Origin: Mariniphaga sp.
Lineage (GTDB): Bacteria > Bacteroidota > Bacteroidia > Bacteroidales > Prolixibacteraceae
Assembly (NCBI GenBank): GCA_013203525.1
Contig: JABMQB010000380.1
Coordinates: 1 to 9,644, forward strand
Direction of reading: 5' to 3'
Length of the DNA: 9,644 bases
The stretch's first letter is position 1; each line of letters starts with the position of its first letter. Below the pieces are notes generated by a model. It was not told the DNA's origin. It did no database searches and saw nothing but the letters and a program-made list of their open reading frames with translations. A program made the translations under genes and the position numbers. Of this stretch, positions 5,410-9,644 are shown one piece after another.

Positions 5410-7086
5410 ATGAAAACTAACCGAAGAATTTTTTTTCAAACCTTAGGTGCAGGTGCTGCTGGAGTTGGGCTTGTATCAGTAATTCCACTTTCAGGTTGTA
5501 CAGCATCAGATGAGAGTCAAAAAAGTGATGACGACCAGGTTCTTTTTGTGAGTGATAATATTGCCGTCGCCGAGACTGCGTATGGTAAAGTGCGTGGATT
5601 TATCCTACGTGGTATTTATCAATTCAGGGGTATTCCTTATGGTGCCGATACAGGAGGCAAAAACCGCTTCATGCCTCCTCAGAAACCGGAACCATGGGAC
5701 GAAATTCTTCCTACGGTTTGGTGGGGAAATACTGCACCGCAGATTATGGACAACCGTTATGGAAATGCATATTCTTCATTTGTCGACCATTGGAATTACG
5801 ATGATGTTAGTGAAGATTGTTTAAAACTGAATGTGTGGACTCCTGCTATAGCCGACGGTAAAAAACGTCCGGTAATGGTTTGGCTTCATGGTGGTGGTTA
5901 TACCAATGGTAATGGTATCGAACAAGATGGTTATATGGGTGAAAACCTGAGCCGTAAAGGAGATATAGTTTTTGTATCCATTAATCATCGTTTAGGGCCA
6001 ATTGGTTTTTCAGACCTTTCAGGAGTTGGAGGTGCAAAATATGCTGACTCAGGGAATGTTGGGGCGCTGGATATGGTGGCTGCCTTGGAATGGGTAAAAG
6101 AGAATATCGCCAATTTTGGTGGCGATCCAAAAAATGTAACCATTATGGGGCAGTCAGGTGGAGGAGCAAAAGTATGTGTTTTAACAGCCATGCCTAAAGC
6201 AAAAGAATTAATCCATAAAGCAGTTCCATTAAGTGGTTCGACTACAGAAGCAATGAATCAGGATTATTCGCAAAAACTTGGTGAATATATTTTGAAAGAA
6301 GCTGGGCTTAATTCTTCTGAAATAGACAAACTTCAGGAAATGCCATGGAAAGATTATATTCTGTTAGCAAATAAAGCAGCACAAAAAGCTAATGCTGAAA
6401 TTGGGACACCTGGAATGCGAGGGGGCTTTTCACCGGTTGCCGACGAAATTAATATTCCAAAGGGAAAATTTTATTCTGAAGAGAATAGTGTTTCAACTGA
6501 TGTTCCAATGATCATATGTAGCACTTTCCATGAGTGGTCGATGAGTAGGACCAACGCAGAGCTTGAAAAGATTAGCGCTGATGAAGCAAAGGAAATGATA
6601 AGGGAACGTGCCGGTTTCAGAGGTGGGCTGGGGGACAAGGCCCCAGCGGTTTATGATGCCTATGCAAAAGTTTTCCCCAATGCAAAACCTATTGAATTAA
6701 TGACCATGATTTCAAGTAACCGAAAAGGAGTTGTTGAAACTGCAAATGCAAAAATCAATGAAGCTGCTCCCGTTTATGTAGCTTGGTTTGGTTGGGAGCC
6801 ACCATTATTTGATAACCGCATGAGGGCTTTCCATTGTTCAGATATTTGCTTTTGGTTTTATAATACCGACCTGATGCTTACCCATACAGGGGGAGGAGCA
6901 AGGCCCCGGAAACTATCTGAGAAAATGTCAAGGGCATTACTTAAGTTTATGAGTACCGGAAATCCAAATGGGGGAGGTTTACCTGAATGGCTCGCATTTA
7001 CAAAAGAAAATGGTGAAACAATGGTTTTAAATGATGTTTGCGAAGTTCAAAACGATCCGGATAGGGAAGGAAGAGAATTGATTTAA
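5410..7086 (+). CDS. Type-B carboxylesterase (COesterase family), Tat-exported lipoprotein
   Basis: A 558-residue carboxylesterase/lipase of the type-B family (CE10-like). An in-frame ATG at 5314 lies inside the upstream gene; the start at 5410 is preferred because it places a signal at the N-terminus: NRRIFFQ (twin-arginine at residues 5-6), a Gly/Ala-rich core and lipobox LSGC with Cys30. Export by Tat and lipid anchoring are therefore both indicated. Family features in order: FRGIPYG (72-78), EDCLKLNVW (135-143), oxyanion HGGGY (160-164), nucleophile GQSGGG with Ser249, probable acid Glu375 in STFHEW, and His475 in RAFHCSDI. The C-terminal 'F.STGNPN' segment is also typical. It would hydrolyse carboxylic esters, perhaps acyl or aromatic groups freed or exposed by the two CE1 enzymes upstream. 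It is the third gene of the probable operon and is followed 27 bp later by a strong terminator. Confidence 0.94.
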   Translation: MKTNRRIFFQTLGAGAAGVGLVSVIPLSGCTASDESQKSDDDQVLFVSDNIAVAETAYGKVRGFILRGIYQFRGIPYGADTGGKNRFMPPQKPEPWDEILPTVWWGNTAPQIMDNRYGNAYSSFVDHWNYDDVSEDCLKLNVWTPAIADGKKRPVMVWLHGGGYTNGNGIEQDGYMGENLSRKGDIVFVSINHRLGPIGFSDLSGVGGAKYADSGNVGALDMVAALEWVKENIANFGGDPKNVTIMGQSGGGAKVCVLTAMPKAKELIHKAVPLSGSTTEAMNQDYSQKLGEYILKEAGLNSSEIDKLQEMPWKDYILLANKAAQKANAEIGTPGMRGGFSPVADEINIPKGKFYSEENSVSTDVPMIICSTFHEWSMSRTNAELEKISADEAKEMIRERAGFRGGLGDKAPAVYDAYAKVFPNAKPIELMTMISSNRKGVVETANAKINEAAPVYVAWFGWEPPLFDNRMRAFHCSDICFWFYNTDLMLTHTGGGARPRKLSEKMSRALLKFMSTGNPNGGGLPEWLAFTKENGETMVLNDVCEVQNDPDREGRELI

Positions 7087-7113
7087 ATAATTATGCACAA
7101 AATAATACAATTT

Positions 7114-7138
7114 AAAGGGGAGCATTGCTCCCCTTTTT
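7114..7138 (+). terminator. Rho-independent terminator after the three esterase genes
   Basis: AAAGGGGAGC (7114-7123) and GCTCCCCTTT (7127-7136) form a perfect 10-bp stem with a 3-nt loop ATT, followed by TT, then GTTATTTTT. The GC-rich core and T-tract make it a convincing terminator, closing the esterase operon and separating it from the beta-helix gene. Because it is nearly symmetrical with an A-rich 5' flank it may work in both directions. Confidence 0.9.
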
Positions 7139-7169
7139 GTTATTTTTACAATCAAGTAAATTATGTTTT
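7136..7169 (+). promoter_or_regulatory. Weak candidate promoter for the beta-helix gene
   Basis: TTTG at 7136-7139 and TATGTTTT at 7162-7169 (seven of eight positions of TAnnTTTG) are separated by 22 nt, slightly longer than the usual Bacteroidota spacing. The -33 element overlaps the terminator T-tract. A promoter is expected in this 125-bp gap because of the terminator, but this match is only suggestive. Confidence 0.3.
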
Positions 7170-7198
7170 TTACTTTTTCTTCAATTGACCAAAAACCT

Positions 7199-7203
7199 GG
7201 AGG
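7199..7203 (+). promoter_or_regulatory. Shine-Dalgarno sequence GGAGG
   Basis: GGAGG lies 8 nt before the ATG at 7212, ideal spacing. None of the other four complete starts in the window has such a site; Bacteroidota genes commonly lack one. It supports the chosen start of the beta-helix gene. Confidence 0.65.
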
Positions 7204-7211
7204 AACCTAAC

Positions 7212-9644
7212 ATGAACCAATTAATTGTAAAAACACATATATTATTTCTGCTTACTTTTATTCTAAATCTTAACCTGGCAGCAACTTCAAAAAGCGAATC
7301 AGTATATAAACAAAAATTTGATGATTCGGAGGCATATTTTTTTTCATTAGAAAATTACAATATTATCGCCGATGGTAAAATGGATGTGTCTGATGCTCTT
7401 CAGGCAGCCATCAACCAGGTTAAAACTGAAAAGAACTACGGAATCCTTTTTATTCCTGAAGGGAAATATCTTATCAGTAAGACTATATATATTCCGGGAG
7501 CAGTCCGGCTTATTGGTTATGGTAAAAACCGACCTGAAATAATCCTTGATAAAAATTCCCCTGGATATCAGTCAAACGACAATCAGGAAAAATATATGGT
7601 TTGGTTTACCGGAAATATGGTGACTTCTGAAAACCAACCACGTGATGCCGGAGCCGGTACTTTTTACAGTGCCATTTCAAATATCGATTTTCGAATTGAA
7701 GGTGGCAATCCAAACGCAGTGGCGCTTCGTACCCATTATGCCCAACACAGCTTTATAAGCCATTCAGTAATAAATATTGGAAATGGAAGAGCCGGAATTT
7801 CGCAGGTTGGCAACGAAATGGAAAATGTGCAATTTATTGGAGGCGATTATGGAATTACAACCGGGCCTACTTCGCCAAGCTGGCCAATGATGATTGTTGA
7901 TACATATTTTGAAGGGCAACGCAAAGCAGCAATCCAATCTCACAATTCAGGGCTTGCCATAGTAAAAATGCATGTGAAAAGTGTACCCGTTGTTATGGAA
8001 ATTGAAGAAAATGCTATTGACCGGTTGTTCCTTGAAAATTGCTTGTTTGAAAATGTAAAGGAAGCTGGTATAATAATCAATGATAAAAAAAGTACACTTA
8101 CTCAAGTTAATATGCTTAATATCGATTGTAGAAATGTACCGGTTTTTGCAAAGTTCCAGCAAAGTAATCAAAGTTTTGAAGAAGAGAATAAAACGTACAA
8201 AGTAAAGGAATTTACACATGGACTGATAATGAATAACATGGCCGCCGATTCTGAATTTCAAACCGTGATTAATATTGAACCATCAGGTGATGTTCCAACT
8301 GAACTGGAAAGAGATATTCCTTCTTTACCACAAATGGAAAGCTGGGTAAATATTAAAGATCTTGGAGCAAAAGGAGACGGTGAAACTGATGATACTAAAA
8401 TTTTCCAGGAGGCTATCAAAAAGCACAAGAATATTTATGTACCACAAGGATGGTATCGGATTACAGAAACAATTAAAATGGCAGCGGGTACAAAACTTAT
8501 CGGAATGCATCCATGGGCTACCCAATTTATTTTGAAAGAAAGCGAACCTGCTTTTAGCGGTTTTGGTGCACCAAAGCCCGTTCTTGAATCCTCGGAAGGG
8601 GGTGATGATATTGTAAATGGAATTGGAATTTCTACAGGAGGATATAATTACCGGGCAGTTGGATGTAAATGGATGGCAGGAGAGTTCTCTTTGCTTAATG
8701 ATATCAAATTTGTTGGTGGGCATGGAACCATGCGGAAACCTTCATCTGAAGCTCGTAATTCGTCATATAGAAGAGGTGCAAGGCAAATCAGTACTCCTTC
8801 AGAACCTGTTTATGAACAAGGATTAGATCAGGCATGGGATAACCAGTTCTGGAGCTTGTGGGTAACTAAAAACGGAGGTGGCACCTTAAAAGATATCTGG
8901 ACCGCCAACACATATGCAACCAGTGGATTATATGTTAGTAATACTTCAACTCCCGCCAGAATTTATGCTATGTCGCTTGAACACCACATCCGAAATGAAG
9001 CACGTTTTGAAAATGTATCAAACTGGAAAATATATGCATTCCAATTGGAAGAAGAAGGAAGGGAAGGGAAGGAGTGCCAAATGATTGAAATGTCAAATTG
9101 TAAAGATATTTTATTTGGGAATCTTTGGATGTATCGTGTGATTAGGGTAACTACACCAAAACGTTTTGGTGCACGCCTTTGGAATTGTGAGAATATTCAA
9201 ATCCGCAACTTACATAATTACACACAAAAACTATGGGTTACGGAGTTTCCCGTTTGGGATGCAAATAAGGAACTTGCCTGTTATCCCTGGGAATTTGCGA
9301 AACTAACCGTTTCCGGAAATGAAGAAACAAATTTAACGATAAATAATCAGGTGGGAGAAGTAAACAGATTGGTTTCAGGTTTTGATTTTGCGCAAGGAAT
9401 AACAAGTGACAGCAAGGGTAATATATATTTCTGTGAAACCCGGAAGAAAAGAATTTATAAATGGTCAGTTGAAACAAACAGCGTTTCACTGCTTGCCGAC
9501 TATCCATTGCAGCCTTTTGTTTTAGCTTGCGATTCTGAAGATAATTTATTGGTTGTTTTTCGATATGATCCACAGCCGGGATATTTGGTTAATGGTGAAC
9601 AGGAAAGAGTAAAAAGGTTACCTGATGATAATGGTGCGTACAGC
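7212..9644 (+). CDS. Exported GH55-like/pectate-lyase-like double beta-helix protein with C-terminal propeller-like region (3' partial)
   Basis: One open frame of 811 codons runs from ATG 7212 to the right edge with no stop. Residues 1-23 are a Sec signal (cleavage near LAA). Residues 48-112 are a first pectate-lyase-superfamily start (ADGKMDVSDALQAAINQ, ILFIPEGKYLIS, VRLIGYG), leading into beta-helix rungs to about 345. Residues 378-435 are a second one (IKDLGAKGDGETDDTKIFQEA, IYVPQGWYRIT, TKLIGMHP), followed by rungs to about 690. This two-helix layout is that of GH55 exo-beta-1,3-glucanases. Residues 589-615 (SLEHH...ARFENVSNWKIYAFQLEEE) recall the GH55 region with the catalytic Glu, though I cannot assign the residue. 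From about 724 the pattern FAQGITSDSKGNIYFCETRKKRIYKW looks like blades of an SMP-30/gluconolactonase-type beta-propeller. The protein probably acts on a polysaccharide outside the cytoplasm; beta-1,3-glucan is a guess from the family. Confidence 0.88.
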   Translation, partial: MNQLIVKTHILFLLTFILNLNLAATSKSESVYKQKFDDSEAYFFSLENYNIIADGKMDVSDALQAAINQVKTEKNYGILFIPEGKYLISKTIYIPGAVRLIGYGKNRPEIILDKNSPGYQSNDNQEKYMVWFTGNMVTSENQPRDAGAGTFYSAISNIDFRIEGGNPNAVALRTHYAQHSFISHSVINIGNGRAGISQVGNEMENVQFIGGDYGITTGPTSPSWPMMIVDTYFEGQRKAAIQSHNSGLAIVKMHVKSVPVVMEIEENAIDRLFLENCLFENVKEAGIIINDKKSTLTQVNMLNIDCRNVPVFAKFQQSNQSFEEENKTYKVKEFTHGLIMNNMAADSEFQTVINIEPSGDVPTELERDIPSLPQMESWVNIKDLGAKGDGETDDTKIFQEAIKKHKNIYVPQGWYRITETIKMAAGTKLIGMHPWATQFILKESEPAFSGFGAPKPVLESSEGGDDIVNGIGISTGGYNYRAVGCKWMAGEFSLLNDIKFVGGHGTMRKPSSEARNSSYRRGARQISTPSEPVYEQGLDQAWDNQFWSLWVTKNGGGTLKDIWTANTYATSGLYVSNTSTPARIYAMSLEHHIRNEARFENVSNWKIYAFQLEEEGREGKECQMIEMSNCKDILFGNLWMYRVIRVTTPKRFGARLWNCENIQIRNLHNYTQKLWVTEFPVWDANKELACYPWEFAKLTVSGNEETNLTINNQVGEVNRLVSGFDFAQGITSDSKGNIYFCETRKKRIYKWSVETNSVSLLADYPLQPFVLACDSEDNLLVVFRYDPQPGYLVNGEQERVKRLPDDNGAYS

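Noticed and set aside
9047..9074. 28-nt purine-only tract with GGAAG repeats
   Set aside because: It is within the coding frame, where it encodes a Glu/Gly-rich loop; codon choice and an acidic loop explain it without another function.
7947..9573. Minus-strand frames (7947-8261, 8325-8723, 9238-9573) and a plus-strand frame (8617-8826) in the beta-helix gene
   Set aside because: The continuous 811-codon plus-strand frame with two recognisable domains explains this DNA; the others have no supporting features.

Overview
The window looks like a chromosomal segment of a free-living or environmental member of the Bacteroidota, perhaps the Marinilabiliales/Prolixibacteraceae side of the phylum. 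The evidence is a C-terminal type IX secretion (T9SS type A) sorting domain, AT-rich DNA, start codons mostly preceded by A-rich leaders without Shine-Dalgarno sequences, short Sec and lipoprotein signals typical of the phylum, and families common in its polysaccharide-degrading gene clusters. The assignment below phylum level is a guess.

Layout. (1) Positions 3-2171 (+) hold the C-terminal 722 residues of a large secreted, surface-targeted protein whose start lies outside the window. (2) Positions 2236-2827 are a minus-strand block: a small lipoprotein of unknown function (2504-2827), a broken copy of the 5' half of a tRNA-Leu carrying an inserted palindrome (2387-2431), an intact tRNA-Leu with anticodon GAG (2282-2367) and a rho-independent terminator (2243-2274, T-run to 2236). 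A Bacteroidota-type promoter can be proposed immediately upstream of the broken tRNA copy. (3) Positions 2954-7086 (+) hold three exported serine esterases in a row: two tandem paralogous CE1-type esterases with an N-terminal E-set domain, then a type-B carboxylesterase with a twin-arginine plus lipoprotein signal. A strong terminator at 7114-7138 closes this group. (4) From 7212 to the right edge (+) one uninterrupted frame of 811 codons encodes an exported protein with two pectate-lyase-like/GH55-like beta-helix modules and the beginning of what looks like a beta-propeller; its stop lies outside the window.

How the genes may work together. Three exported esterases beside a beta-helix carbohydrate-active protein suggest a small locus for an esterified plant or algal polysaccharide: the CE1 enzymes and the carboxylesterase would remove acyl or aromatic ester groups and the beta-helix protein would cut or bind the backbone. 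No SusC/SusD pair, regulator or transporter is visible in the window, so the substrate cannot be fixed and the link is inferred from neighbourhood and families. The left-hand T9SS protein and the tRNA block show no evident functional connection to this cluster.

The most unusual structure is the tRNA-Leu remnant with its D-loop replaced by a palindrome, placed between a candidate promoter and the intact tRNA gene. The second is the apparent fusion of a GH55-like double beta-helix to a propeller domain. I saw no CRISPR array, insertion sequence or defence system.
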